Assembly (NCBI RefSeq): GCF_000733295.1
Contig: NZ_JPMI01000146.1
Location: 1-33,973, forward strand
DNA: 33,973 nt
Direction of reading: 5' to 3'
Source: Archangium violaceum Cb vi76
Lineage (GTDB): Bacteria; Myxococcota; Myxococcia; Myxococcales; Myxococcaceae
How positions within the stretch are numbered: position 1 is the stretch's first letter; every line of letters starts with the position of its first letter. Shown piece after piece: positions 16,084 through 24,384 of this stretch. Made by a program: the position numbers and the translations under genes. Below the pieces are notes generated by a model. It worked only from the letters and a program-made list of their open reading frames with translations, had not been told where the DNA came from and did no database searches.

Positions 16084-17598
16084 ATGGCGCTGGTAGCGCT
16101 GGTCCTGGGCCTGGGGATGCTGGGGGCGTGCCGCAAGGAGACGGCTTCTTCGGTTCCGGAGTTGGCCCGGCGTGGGCGGAGTCTCTTCCTGCGCGGAGAG
16201 AGCGCCCGCGGCGAGCCCCTCGTGGGACGGTTGGGACCCGAGCGCATCGAGCTGAGCGGGCACGTGGCCGCGTGCGCGCGCTGCCATGGCGCCTCCGGCC
16301 GGGGCAGCCTCGAAGGCGGCGTGGAGGTACCCGACATCCGCCCGGGTGCGCTCGGGCATGTCCGGGTGAACGCCGTGGGAACGGTGGACGATCGCTCCCG
16401 CCCCGCCTACGGCCGGACCACCCTGTTGCGCGCCATCACGGAAGGCGTGTCCGCCAGCGGCCGGAAGCTCGGCGTGGCCATGCCCCGGTACGAGCTCGGC
16501 GAGGTGGAGCGGGAGGAGCTGCTCGCCTATCTGAAGCAGCTCGGAGAAGCACCGGATCCAGGCCTCTCCCCCACCACCCTCACCCTCGGTGCAATCCTGC
16601 CGCTGAGTGGTGAACGTGAAGCACTGGGGCGCGAGGTGGAGTCGGTCCTGCGCGCGGCCTTCGCGGAAGTGAACGCCGAGGGAGGCGTCTTCCGGCGCCG
16701 GTTGGATCTGGTGGTGGAGGACGAGACGGCTCCGGAGGCCACCGCGAAGCTGCTCGAGCGCGGCGTGTTCGCACTGGTGGGAGGCCCGAGCACGACGTCC
16801 TCCGCCTCGGAGGCGCTGCTCCGGCACGAGGACATCCCGGTCCTGCTGCCCCTCACCTCCAGCGGAGGGGATGGAGAAGGCGCCCGCTTCTTCCTGTATC
16901 CGGAGGAGTCCCAGCAGGCGCGGCTGGTGGTGCAGCACCTGGCGCGCACCGACGAGGAGAACGTGCTGCGCCGGCATCCGCTGTGGGTGGTACGGCCGGA
17001 GGACGAGTCAGGCCGCGCATGGGCCCGGGCGGCGCGCGAAGAAGCCCTGCGGCGCGAGTTGCCCGCTCCGGTGGAATCATCGGCATTGCCCGGCGGGAGC
17101 GAGCCCCCACCGGCAATCCTCTACACCGGGCCTGCCTCCGGGTTGAATGAACTGCTCCAGCAGCTGGAGGCACGGGGCCTGGAGGTGCCGGTGTTCGCTC
17201 CCGCGAGCATCGCCGGGTCCTCCACGGTGGCAGTTGCGGGCCGCCACGTGCGGTTCATCTACCCACCGGGCCTGGACGGCGACGAGGAGCGGCGCCAGGT
17301 GCTCTCGACCTTCCTCGGGCGCCATGGACTGCGTCCAGGCCACGAGGCGCTCCAGCGCCACGCCTACGCCGCGGCACGGGTGCTGGTGGATGCACTCCGG
17401 CGTGCGGGCTCGGACGTGACACGCGCGGAGCTGGTGCAAGTGCTGGAGTCGATGCGTGACTTCGACACGGGGGTGACCCCGCCGGTGACGTTCGGGGTGG
17501 ACAGACGCTTGGGTGTGCGGGGCGCTCAGCTCGTGCGGGTGGAGCCGGTGGGTGGCCAGCTCCAGGCCGCGTCGCCCTGGATTCCCCTGTCCCCGTAG
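16084..17598 (+). CDS. Lipoprotein: cytochrome c fused to a type I periplasmic ligand-binding domain
   Basis: 504 residues from the ATG at 16084. This start gives a good lipoprotein signal (MALVALVLGLGMLGACRK, lipobox LGAC, Cys16); the frame is open 59 codons further but that part lacks signal features. The Shine-Dalgarno is weak. Residues about 25-150 form a class I cytochrome c: CARCH at 64-68 binds heme and Met133 (GVAMPRYEL) is the likely sixth ligand. From about 165 follows a branched-chain amino acid type binding fold (LTLGAILPLSGEREALG, FALVGGPSTTSSASEALL, IPVLLPLTSSGG). No ABC permease or ATPase is near, so it may sense a ligand or steer electron flow, not transport. It could accept electrons from the upstream oxidase system; that is inference. 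Confidence 0.82.
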   Translation: MALVALVLGLGMLGACRKETASSVPELARRGRSLFLRGESARGEPLVGRLGPERIELSGHVAACARCHGASGRGSLEGGVEVPDIRPGALGHVRVNAVGTVDDRSRPAYGRTTLLRAITEGVSASGRKLGVAMPRYELGEVEREELLAYLKQLGEAPDPGLSPTTLTLGAILPLSGEREALGREVESVLRAAFAEVNAEGGVFRRRLDLVVEDETAPEATAKLLERGVFALVGGPSTTSSASEALLRHEDIPVLLPLTSSGGDGEGARFFLYPEESQQARLVVQHLARTDEENVLRRHPLWVVRPEDESGRAWARAAREEALRRELPAPVESSALPGGSEPPPAILYTGPASGLNELLQQLEARGLEVPVFAPASIAGSSTVAVAGRHVRFIYPPGLDGDEERRQVLSTFLGRHGLRPGHEALQRHAYAAARVLVDALRRAGSDVTRAELVQVLESMRDFDTGVTPPVTFGVDRRLGVRGAQLVRVEPVGGQLQAASPWIPLSP

Positions 17599-17612
17599 CT
17601 ACTCAGACCTAG

Positions 17613-17773
17613 CCGGCCGAGGAGGTGTGGATTGGCGGCGGCTCCATCATCTGCCCGGGTGTCACCATCGACGAGGGCTCCACCATCGGCGCGGGCAGCG
17701 TGGTGGTGAAGGACATTCCGCCCTACGTCTTCGCCGCGGGAACCCCTGCCAGGTCATCCGGCCCCTGCGCTGA
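17613..17773 (+). pseudogene. Remnant of a maltose/galactoside O-acetyltransferase (left-handed beta-helix)
   Basis: The reading frame after the stop at 17610 gives [19 protein letters not shown] and [20 protein letters not shown]. This is the hexapeptide-repeat C-terminus typical of maltose O-acetyltransferases (family pattern VWIGG, PGVTIG, GAGSVV, AGNPAKVIR). At about 17750-17753 one base is missing: the family ending VIRPLR followed by TGA (17771-17773) is in the next frame. The N-terminal 130 or so residues are gone. Seen directly as a 5'-truncated, frameshifted fragment. Confidence 0.8.
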
Positions 17774-17784
17774 GCCCCCGCTTC

Positions 17785-18987
17785 TCAGTGGGCGCGCTGA
17801 CCCGTGGGCACATTCTGGAGCGTCCCGGAGCGCCGCAGCTCAAGGATGGCCTCCATGATGGAGCGGCACTCGGCATCCGAGTTGTAGAAGTGCGGCGAGA
17901 TGCGGATGCCCCCGTTGGGCCGCCAGTCCACCACGAAGCCCTGCTCGATGAGGCGGCGGCACGCGTCCTCGCTGCCCTCGAAGTCCAGGCACACCGTGTT
18001 GCCCCGCCGGTGCGGCGCGCGCGGTGTGTTCACCTTCAATCCCTGCTCATCCGCCAGTGCCATCAACAGCGACGTCTGCCGCAGTGACTTCTCGCGGATG
18101 GCGGCCACGCCCACCTCGCGGATGATCTCATAGCCCGCCCGCGCCGCATGCAGCGCTGGCACCGACGGTGAGCCCCCCATGAAGCGGTGCGCGTCCGCCG
18201 CGTACTCCACATCGCCAAAATGGAAGTCGAACGGGTGCGCGTCCGAGAACCACCCCGTCATCCTCGGCTTGAAGTCCGGGATGAGCTCCTGGCGCGCGTA
18301 GAGGTACGCCGCGCCCGGGCCGCCGCACAGCCACTTCACGCTCCCGCCCACCAGGAAGTCCACCCCGAGCGCCCGCACGTCGATGGGCACCGCTCCCGTG
18401 GCCTGGTAGCAGTCGAGGATGACCAGCGCGCCGTGCCGGTGCGCCTTCTCGATGACCGGCTTCACGTCCACCAGCCCCGAGGAGCGGAACAGCACCAGGT
18501 CCAGCGACACCACCAGCGTCTCGTCATCGATGGCGGCGAGCAGGTCCTCCGTCTCGATGTTCAACCCCCCATCACGGCTCTTCACCGCCTGGATGCGAGC
18601 GCCATTCCTGCGCTGGGCCATCCAGTTGTAGACGACCGAGGGGAAGTTCAGCTCGGTGAGCACCACCTTGTTGCGCCGGCCCGAGAACGACAGCCCCGAG
18701 ATGAGCACGGAGATGAGCGTGCTCACGTTCTGGTGCATCGTCATGGTGCCCGGCGGCGCGTTGAGGATGGAGCCGAGCAGATCCGCCGTCTGCGTCACCA
18801 TGGGCAGCCACGAGTGCCACGCCACCACGCCCTCGGTGTCCCAGAGGTCCGCGTAGTCGTTGAGGTACTGGCGCACCTTGCGCGGCATCGCCCCCAGCGA
18901 GTTGTTGATGAGGTAGCCGGCCTTGCGCTCGAGGATGGGGAACTCCGAGCGCCACTTCAGCAACGAATCGGTCTGGGCGGGAGGCAT
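17785..18987 (-). CDS. Kynureninase-like class V PLP enzyme
   Basis: 400 residues from the ATG at 18987; a GTG five codons upstream is an alternative and neither has a strong ribosome binding site. Fold-type I, aminotransferase class [21 protein letters not shown] holds the PLP-binding Asp. Lys218 in [12 protein letters not shown] should form the Schiff base. [11 protein letters not shown] matches the kynureninase active-site loop. The length agrees with kynureninase, which cleaves kynurenine to anthranilate and alanine. Other class V enzymes (desulfurase- or epimerase-like) share much of this, so the substrate is not certain. No other tryptophan-catabolic gene is near; it follows moaC with a hairpin between them. 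Confidence 0.65.
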   Translation of the reverse strand: MPPAQTDSLLKWRSEFPILERKAGYLINNSLGAMPRKVRQYLNDYADLWDTEGVVAWHSWLPMVTQTADLLGSILNAPPGTMTMHQNVSTLISVLISGLSFSGRRNKVVLTELNFPSVVYNWMAQRRNGARIQAVKSRDGGLNIETEDLLAAIDDETLVVSLDLVLFRSSGLVDVKPVIEKAHRHGALVILDCYQATGAVPIDVRALGVDFLVGGSVKWLCGGPGAAYLYARQELIPDFKPRMTGWFSDAHPFDFHFGDVEYAADAHRFMGGSPSVPALHAARAGYEIIREVGVAAIREKSLRQTSLLMALADEQGLKVNTPRAPHRRGNTVCLDFEGSEDACRRLIEQGFVVDWRPNGGIRISPHFYNSDAECRSIMEAILELRRSGTLQNVPTGQRAH

Positions 18988-19010
18988 GCCACTGACCAAC
19001 ACGGCCCACG

Positions 19011-19039
19011 CCCGGGGTCCTTTCCGCGTGGACCCCGGG
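19011..19039. terminator. Hairpin between moaC and the kynureninase-like gene
   Basis: CCCGGGGTCC (19011-19020) and GGACCCCGGG (19030-19039) form a perfect 10-bp stem with a 9-nt loop. It starts 24 bp before the kynureninase-like ATG and lies 19 bp after the moaC stop. There is no T-run on either strand, so it may pause or attenuate transcription without being a strong terminator. Confidence 0.5.
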
Positions 19040-19057
19040 TTCCGCCTCCGAAGAGGA

Positions 19058-19555
19058 CTACCGGCCCGACGAGCGGGCGGCCTTGCGGCCCGAACGCGCC
19101 GCGGACTTTTTCGCGGGAGCCGGCTCGCGGTCCCACGTGCCGGAGCGGCCGCCGGACTTGTGGTCCAGCTGCACCTGCTCCATCACCATGCCCCGGTCCA
19201 CGCTCTTGCACATGTCGTAGACCGTGAGGGCCGAGGCACACGCCGCGGTGAGCGCCTCCATCTCCACGCCCGTACGGTCCACCGTGCGCACCGTCACGCG
19301 AATCTCCAGCGCGTCCTTCTGGGGCTGGAGCTCCACCTCCACCCCGGAGAGCGCGATGGGGTGGCACAGGGGAACGATGTCCGGGGTCCGCTTGGCCGCC
19401 ATCACTCCGGCCAGACGGGCAGCGGCCAGGACGTCCCCCTTCTCCACCTTCCCCTGAAGAATCCGCTCCAGCGTCGCGGGAAGCATGCGCAGCCGGGCGG
19501 TGGCCACGGCCACGCGCTCGGTCTTCTCCTTCCCACCCACGTCCACCATCTTCAC
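19058..19555 (-). CDS. moaC: Cyclic pyranopterin monophosphate synthase
   Basis: 165 residues from a GTG that overlaps the upstream stop (GTGA); an ATG two codons later is equally possible. MoaC converts the MoaA product to cyclic pyranopterin monophosphate in molybdenum cofactor synthesis. The family motifs are present: MVDVGGKEKTERVA at the start, KRTPDIVPLCHPIALSG with the catalytic Lys and His, TGVEMEALTAA, and YDMCKSVDRGM. After the usual end (LDHKSGGRSGTW) a tail of about 25 residues rich in Lys, Arg, Ala and Ser is added. No other mo genes are in the window. Confidence 0.95.
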   Translation of the reverse strand: MKMVDVGGKEKTERVAVATARLRMLPATLERILQGKVEKGDVLAAARLAGVMAAKRTPDIVPLCHPIALSGVEVELQPQKDALEIRVTVRTVDRTGVEMEALTAACASALTVYDMCKSVDRGMVMEQVQLDHKSGGRSGTWDREPAPAKKSAARSGRKAARSSGR

Positions 19556-20739
19556 CGTTTCATCGCCTCCGACACCGCGGCGAGCAGGTCGTCCGCGATG
19601 TCATCCGGGTCTTCCAGTCCCACCGAGACGCGGATGAGGCTCTCGCCGATACCGGCCGCCTGCCGCTCCTCGGGCGTCATCCGCCTCGCGCTCGCGCTCG
19701 CCGCGTGCATCACCAGCGTGCACACGTCCCCGAGCGACGGCGCCGCCCTCGCCAGCTTCACCGCCTCCAGGAAGCGGAAGCAGTCCGGCCGGCCCGCGCC
19801 ACGGATATCAAACGCCACCATGCCGCCGAAGCCGCCCTCCAGCACCTGCTTCGCCACCGCGTGGTCCGGGTGGCCCGGCAGGCCCGGGTAGTGCACCCGC
19901 TCGATGAGCGGGGACTCGGAGAGCCGCTTCGCCACGTGGGCCGCGTGCTCGCAGTGGGCCTTCATGCGGATGGGCAGCGTGCGCACCCCGCGCAGGGTGA
20001 GCCACGCCTCGAAGGGCCCCAGCACCTCACCGCCCAGCAGACGAGCCGCCCGCAGGGGGGCCAGCTTCTCCCGCGTGCCACTCACCGAGCCGCCCAGCGC
20101 GTCGCTGTGCCCGTTGAGCCACTTCGTCGTGGACTGGATGGCGTAGTCCGCCCCCAGCTCGCACGCCCGCTGCCCGTACGGAGACGGGAAGGTGGCATCC
20201 ACCGCCAGCGCCGCCCCCACCTCCCGGCTCGCCCGCGCCAGCGCCCGGATGTCCGGCACGCGCAGCAGCGGGTTGGTGACGCTCTCGGCCAGCACCAGCT
20301 TCGGACGCAGCGCGACGATGCGCTCGGGCGCCGCCGCGTCGGTGAGCATGAACGCCTCGATGCGCACCCCGGCCCGCGCCGCCAGGTTCTTGTAGAGCGA
20401 CCGGGTGACGCCGTAACCGTCCGACGACATCACCACCACGTCGCCGGCCTTCAGGTTCTGCGCCTCGAAGACGGCCTTGAGGGCGGCCATGCCGCTCGCG
20501 TAGGCCACGCTGGCCTCCGCTCCCTCCAACGCCGCCACCGCCTCCTCCAACAGCGCCGCGTTGGGCGCGGCGATGCGCGAGTAGACGTAGTCCTTGCCGT
20601 CCAGGGCCTCGTCCAGCTCGTCGCTGCTGTCGAAGAAGCTCACCGCCGACACGTGGATGGCCGGCACCACGGGCTGGGACTTGCTGCCCTTCAACTGCGA
20701 GCCCGCGTGCACCGCCACCGTCTTCCGCTTCGTGCTCAT
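19552..20739 (-). CDS. Cys/Met metabolism PLP enzyme (cystathionine gamma-synthase/lyase or methionine gamma-lyase type)
   Basis: 395 residues; the ATG follows GGGAG. The fold-type I gamma-family features are all there: VYSRIAAPNAALLEEAVAAL, the PLP-phosphate and stacking region VAYASGMAAL, the Asp in ALAVDATFPSPYGQRA, and the Schiff-base Lys in QSTTKWLNGHSDALGG. The C-terminus has RVSVGLEDPDDIADDL. The substrate-side segment APSLGDVCTLVMHAAS is closer to lyases than to classical MetB (SLGG), but this does not settle the reaction. It lies 31 bp after trxB and overlaps moaC. A sulfur-metabolic role next to a thioredoxin reductase is plausible. Confidence 0.85.
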   Translation of the reverse strand: MSTKRKTVAVHAGSQLKGSKSQPVVPAIHVSAVSFFDSSDELDEALDGKDYVYSRIAAPNAALLEEAVAALEGAEASVAYASGMAALKAVFEAQNLKAGDVVVMSSDGYGVTRSLYKNLAARAGVRIEAFMLTDAAAPERIVALRPKLVLAESVTNPLLRVPDIRALARASREVGAALAVDATFPSPYGQRACELGADYAIQSTTKWLNGHSDALGGSVSGTREKLAPLRAARLLGGEVLGPFEAWLTLRGVRTLPIRMKAHCEHAAHVAKRLSESPLIERVHYPGLPGHPDHAVAKQVLEGGFGGMVAFDIRGAGRPDCFRFLEAVKLARAAPSLGDVCTLVMHAASASARRMTPEERQAAGIGESLIRVSVGLEDPDDIADDLLAAVSEAMKR

Positions 20740-20770
20740 GCCTGTCTCCCGAGAGCCGTGCCGCGCGGGC

Positions 20771-21730
20771 CTACTCGCCGTGCTCGATGAGCCAGCGCTC
20801 GGCGTCGATGGCCGCCATGCAGCCCGTGCCCGCGGCGGTAATCGCCTGCCGGTAGTAGCTGTCCTGCACGTCGCCACAAGCGAACACGCCTTCGATGTTG
20901 GTCCGGGTGCTGCCCGCCACCGTCTTCAGGTAGCCGCCCTGGTGCGTCTCCAGCACGCCCTGGAAGAGGCCCGTGTTGGGCGTGTGGCCAATGGCCACGA
21001 ACAGGCCCGTGGCCGTCACCAGCTTCGTGTCGTTCGTCTTCAGGTTGCGCACCACCGCGCCCGTCATCCCCTTGTTGTCGCCCATCACCTCGTCGATGGC
21101 GCTGTCCCACAGGAAGGAGATCTTCGGGTTCTTCAGGGCCCGCTCCTGCATCACCTTCGAGGCGCGCAGGGAGTCGCGCCGGTGCACCACCGTGACGCTC
21201 TTGACGATCTTCGCCAGGTAGGTGGCCTCCTCCATGGCCGTGTCGCCGCCGCCCACCACCAGCACGTCCTGGTTCTTGAAGAAGGCGCCGTCACACGTGG
21301 CGCAGGCGGACACACCCCGGTTCTTGTAGGTGTCCTCGCCCTTCACCCCCAGCCACTTCGCCGTCGCTCCCGTGGCGATGATGATCGTCTCCGAGTAGCA
21401 GCTCTCGCTCTCGCCCTGGATGAAGAAGGGGCGCTTGGAGAGGTCCAGCTTCACCACGTTCTCCATGTGGATGACGGTGCCGAAGCGCTCGGCCTGCTTC
21501 TGGAAGCGCTCCATCATCTCCGGGCCCGTAATACCTTCGGGGAATCCGGGGTAGTTCTCCACGTCCGTGGTCACCATGAGCTGGCCGCCCGGCACGCGCT
21601 GGGGGTCGTCCAGGGTGGGGCCACCCGCGAACATGACGGGCTGCAGGTTGGCGCGCGCGGCGTAGATGGCCGCGGTGTAGCCCGCGGGCCCCGAGCCGAT
21701 GATGGTCACCTTGTTGATCTTCTCCGCCAC
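20771..21730 (-). CDS. trxB: Thioredoxin reductase
   Basis: 319 residues from a GTG preceded by AGGAG nine bases upstream; a longer frame lacks a family match. The FAD motif IIGSGPAGYTAAIYAARA is at the N-terminus. The redox-active pair Cys143/Cys146 lies in SACATCDGAFF. The NADPH motifs are VVGGGDTAMEEATYLA and VHRRDSLRAS. The C-terminal FAD motif is GVFACGDVQD. Size and order match low-molecular-weight bacterial TrxB, which reduces thioredoxin with NADPH in the cytoplasm. It is the first gene of the minus-strand group and is divergent from the cyclic-nucleotide-domain gene. Confidence 0.97.
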   Translation of the reverse strand: MAEKINKVTIIGSGPAGYTAAIYAARANLQPVMFAGGPTLDDPQRVPGGQLMVTTDVENYPGFPEGITGPEMMERFQKQAERFGTVIHMENVVKLDLSKRPFFIQGESESCYSETIIIATGATAKWLGVKGEDTYKNRGVSACATCDGAFFKNQDVLVVGGGDTAMEEATYLAKIVKSVTVVHRRDSLRASKVMQERALKNPKISFLWDSAIDEVMGDNKGMTGAVVRNLKTNDTKLVTATGLFVAIGHTPNTGLFQGVLETHQGGYLKTVAGSTRTNIEGVFACGDVQDSYYRQAITAAGTGCMAAIDAERWLIEHGE

Positions 21731-21813
21731 GGGTCGTCGCTCCTGTGTTTCCGTGAAATTGGGGCGCCACCGTACCAGAGCCCCCTTGGGTCGTGGTACG
21801 AAGCAGCGCCACA

Positions 21814-22272
21814 ATGGATGCCTCGATCCTCCAGAAGGTTGCGCTCTTCGAGGGCCTCACCCAGAGTCAGTTGCTCCGGGTGGCCGCGATTGCCCGTCCC
21901 CGGGGGTACGAGGCGGGCGCCTGCCTGTTCCGCGAGGGAGAGGCCGGCCGGGACATGTTCATCATCCTGGAAGGCAAGGTGCGCATCTCCCAGCAGGTGC
22001 CCGGCATGGGCGAGGAGGCGCTCGCCATCCTGGAAAAGGGCCAGTATTTCGGGGAGATGTCCGTCATCGAGGACATCCCCCGCTCGGCCGACGCCTACGC
22101 CCACACCTCGTGCACCCTGTGGGTCATCGAGCGCGAGCAGTTGGACCACCTGATGTTCACGGATAAGGACCTGGCCTACGTCCTGCTGTGGAGTTTCGTC
22201 CGCACACTGTCGGTGCGTCTGCGCGAGACGAACGAGAAGATGAAGACGTTCCTGGCGCTGTCGCGTTTCTGA
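21814..22272 (+). CDS. Cyclic nucleotide-binding domain protein without an output domain
   Basis: 152 residues from the ATG at 21814 (a GTG seven codons upstream is possible; neither has a clear ribosome binding site). One CNB domain fills the first 115 residues: ALFEGLTQSQLLRVA, FREGEAGRDMFIILEGKV, and the phosphate-binding-cassette region YFGEMSVIEDIPRSADAYA. The cassette is close to the cAMP-binding consensus (GE-L/M, R-S-A). A helical tail (VRLRETNEKMKTFL) of about 30 residues follows; there is no helix-turn-helix, so it is not a CRP regulator. It may be a regulatory subunit acting through contacts. Confidence 0.88.
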   Translation: MDASILQKVALFEGLTQSQLLRVAAIARPRGYEAGACLFREGEAGRDMFIILEGKVRISQQVPGMGEEALAILEKGQYFGEMSVIEDIPRSADAYAHTSCTLWVIEREQLDHLMFTDKDLAYVLLWSFVRTLSVRLRETNEKMKTFLALSRF

Positions 22273-22383
22273 CGCGCCGTCCCCAGCCCGGCGGGCCGCC
22301 AGCCGTCCTTCACGGGTGCCCCCACTCTCCGTGAGCCCCGGATACACTGGGCCCGGGCGGCTGTTCGAGCCCCCGAGCCCCCC

Positions 22384-24384
22384 ATGATTCCACCCCCCTT
22401 CCCGCCCGATGAGCCCAGGCGCCTCCAGGCCCTGCTGCGCCTGGGCCTGCTGGACACTCCGGCCGAGGAGCGCTTCGACCGCATCGTCCGCATGGCCGCG
22501 CGGACGTTCCGCGTCCCCATCACGCTCGTCTCCCTGGTGGACGGGTCGCGGCAGTGGTTCAAGGCCCGGGTCGGCCTGGACGCGGCCTCCACGGCGCGCA
22601 GCATCTCCTTCTGCGGCCACGCCATCCTCACCCCGGACACCTTCGTGGTGCGCGACGCGCTCGAGGATCAGCGCTTCGCCGACAACCCGCTCGTCACCGG
22701 CGAGCCCCACGTGCGCTTCTACGCGGGCCACCCCCTCCACGCCCCGGACGGCAGCCCCGTGGGGACGCTCTGCCTCATCGACCGCCGGGCGCGTGACTTC
22801 AGCGCCGAGGAGCGCCAGCAACTGGAAGACCTGGCCTCGTGGGTGGAGCTGGAGCTCAACGCCCTCACCGTCCAGGAGGCACGCACCGCGCTGGCGCAGC
22901 AGGAGCGCTTCTTCGCGCTGTCCGTGGACATGCTCTGCATCGCCGGGGTGGATGGGACCTTCCGGCAGCTGAGCCGGGCCTGGACGCAGACGCTCGGCCA
23001 TTCCGAGCGGACGCTGCGCGCCACGCCGCTGCTGGAGCTGGTGCACGCGGAGGACCGGGCCTCCACCGCCGAGTGGCTGGCGCGAGGGGCCCGGGGCGAG
23101 CTCCTCCCCTACTTCGAGCACCGCTGCCGCGGCCAGGACGGCGCCTGGCACTGGCTCCAGTGGAACGCCACCGTCAACCCGGAGGAGGGCATCTTCTACG
23201 GCGTGGCGCGCGACGTCACCGAGCAGAAGCGCCTGGAGGCCGAGCGCCGCCAGATGGAGCGGATGAAGAGCGAGTTCGTCTCCACCGTCAGCCACGAGCT
23301 GCGCACTCCCCTCACCTCCATCCGCGGCTCCCTCGGCCTGCTCGAGGGCGGCGTCCTCGGCGAGCTCCCCTCCCAGGCCCAGGACATGGTGCGCATCGCA
23401 CGCACCAACACCGAGCGCCTCATCCGCCTCATCAACGACATCCTCGACCTCGAGAAGATGGAGTCCGGCAAGCTGGATTTCCACCTGGAGCCACTGGAGC
23501 TGGGCGCGCTGCTCGCCCAGGCCGTCGAGGCCCACCAGGGGTACGCGGGGGAGTGTGGCGCCCGCCTGGAGCTGGTGGTGGAGGCATCCGGGGCGCGGGT
23601 CATGGCGGATGGGGACCGCTTCCTCCAGGTGCTGGCCAACCTGCTGTCCAACGCGCTCAAGTTCTCCCCGCGCGGCGAGCGCGTGACGCTGAGGCTGGAG
23701 CGGGTGGGCTCGCGGCTGCGCGTGAGCGTGGAGGACCGCGGGCCGGGCATCCCCGAGTCCTTCCGGGCCCGCATCTTCGAGAAGTTCGCCCAGGCGGACG
23801 GCTCCGACACCCGGCGCAAGGGAGGCACCGGACTGGGGCTCTCCATCGCGCGGGCGCTGGTGGAGCGGATGGGCGGCACGCTGGACTTCGTCACCACCGA
23901 GGGGACCGGCACCACCTTCCGGGTGGAGCTGCCCGAGCACACGGAGGCGGGCGCCCCCTCCACGTCCGTGCCTCACCCGTTGGAGTTGGCCACCCGGTGT
24001 GAGCCCCAGGCCTCGCGCCCCCGCGTCCTGCACGTGGAGGCGGACGAGGACAACCGCCGCGTGGTGGCCAACGTGCTTCGGGACGTGGCGGACGTGGTCC
24101 CCGCGAGCGGCCTGGCCGAGGCCGAGGCCGCCCTGCGCTCCGGTCCCTTCCCGCTCGTCATCGCCGAGCCCGTGCTGCCCGAGGGAGGGCCGCTGCCGCT
24201 GGCCCCGCTGCTCGCCGCCGCCCCGGTGGTGCTCTTCTCCGTGCGCGAGGCGGAGCCGGAGCTGGCCCGCCAGGTCTCCGCCGTGCTGGTGAAGTCCCGC
24301 ACCTCCAATGAGGAGCTGCGCTCCGCCGTGCTCCGCCTCCTGCGCTCCACCGCCCATCCCCCGCCTCCGAGAGGTTTCCCATGA
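22384..24384 (+). CDS. Cytoplasmic hybrid histidine kinase, GAF-PAS-HisKA-HATPase-pseudoREC
   Basis: 666 residues, no membrane segment. A GAF domain (about 20-160) opens with LGLLDTPAEERFDRIVRMA, a start common to soluble redox or light-sensing kinases. A PAS domain follows (about 165-285, ending VARDVTEQKRLEAE). HisKA has the phospho-acceptor His304 in VSHELRTPLTSIRG. The HATPase boxes are NLLSNALKFSP, DRGPGIP, FEKFAQ and GGTGLGLSI. The C-terminal 115 residues fold like a receiver, but the phospho-acceptor Asp is replaced by Glu (LVIAEPVLP). The stop overlaps the next start (ATGA), so the response regulator downstream is the probable partner. Confidence 0.92.
   Translation: MIPPPFPPDEPRRLQALLRLGLLDTPAEERFDRIVRMAARTFRVPITLVSLVDGSRQWFKARVGLDAASTARSISFCGHAILTPDTFVVRDALEDQRFADNPLVTGEPHVRFYAGHPLHAPDGSPVGTLCLIDRRARDFSAEERQQLEDLASWVELELNALTVQEARTALAQQERFFALSVDMLCIAGVDGTFRQLSRAWTQTLGHSERTLRATPLLELVHAEDRASTAEWLARGARGELLPYFEHRCRGQDGAWHWLQWNATVNPEEGIFYGVARDVTEQKRLEAERRQMERMKSEFVSTVSHELRTPLTSIRGSLGLLEGGVLGELPSQAQDMVRIARTNTERLIRLINDILDLEKMESGKLDFHLEPLELGALLAQAVEAHQGYAGECGARLELVVEASGARVMADGDRFLQVLANLLSNALKFSPRGERVTLRLERVGSRLRVSVEDRGPGIPESFRARIFEKFAQADGSDTRRKGGTGLGLSIARALVERMGGTLDFVTTEGTGTTFRVELPEHTEAGAPSTSVPHPLELATRCEPQASRPRVLHVEADEDNRRVVANVLRDVADVVPASGLAEAEAALRSGPFPLVIAEPVLPEGGPLPLAPLLAAAPVVLFSVREAEPELARQVSAVLVKSRTSNEELRSAVLRLLRSTAHPPPPRGFP
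23271..23477 (+). repeat. 207-nt HisKA segment, copy 1 (matches 25811-26017)
   Basis: This stretch, covering the dimerisation and phospho-acceptor helices of the first kinase, is the same as 25811-26017 at 206 of 207 bases (G at 23353 against A at 25893, Val to Ile). Flanking HATPase, PAS and receiver sequence is clearly diverged. Confidence 0.9.

Noticed and set aside
16084-17598. Substrate-binding component of an ABC amino acid importer
   Set aside because: No permease or ATPase gene lies nearby, and the N-terminal cytochrome c domain does not fit an importer subunit.
21706-24357. 883-codon antisense frame across the first hybrid kinase
   Set aside because: It spans two real genes on the other strand, has shadow-like composition, and lacks a plausible ribosome binding site or family motif.
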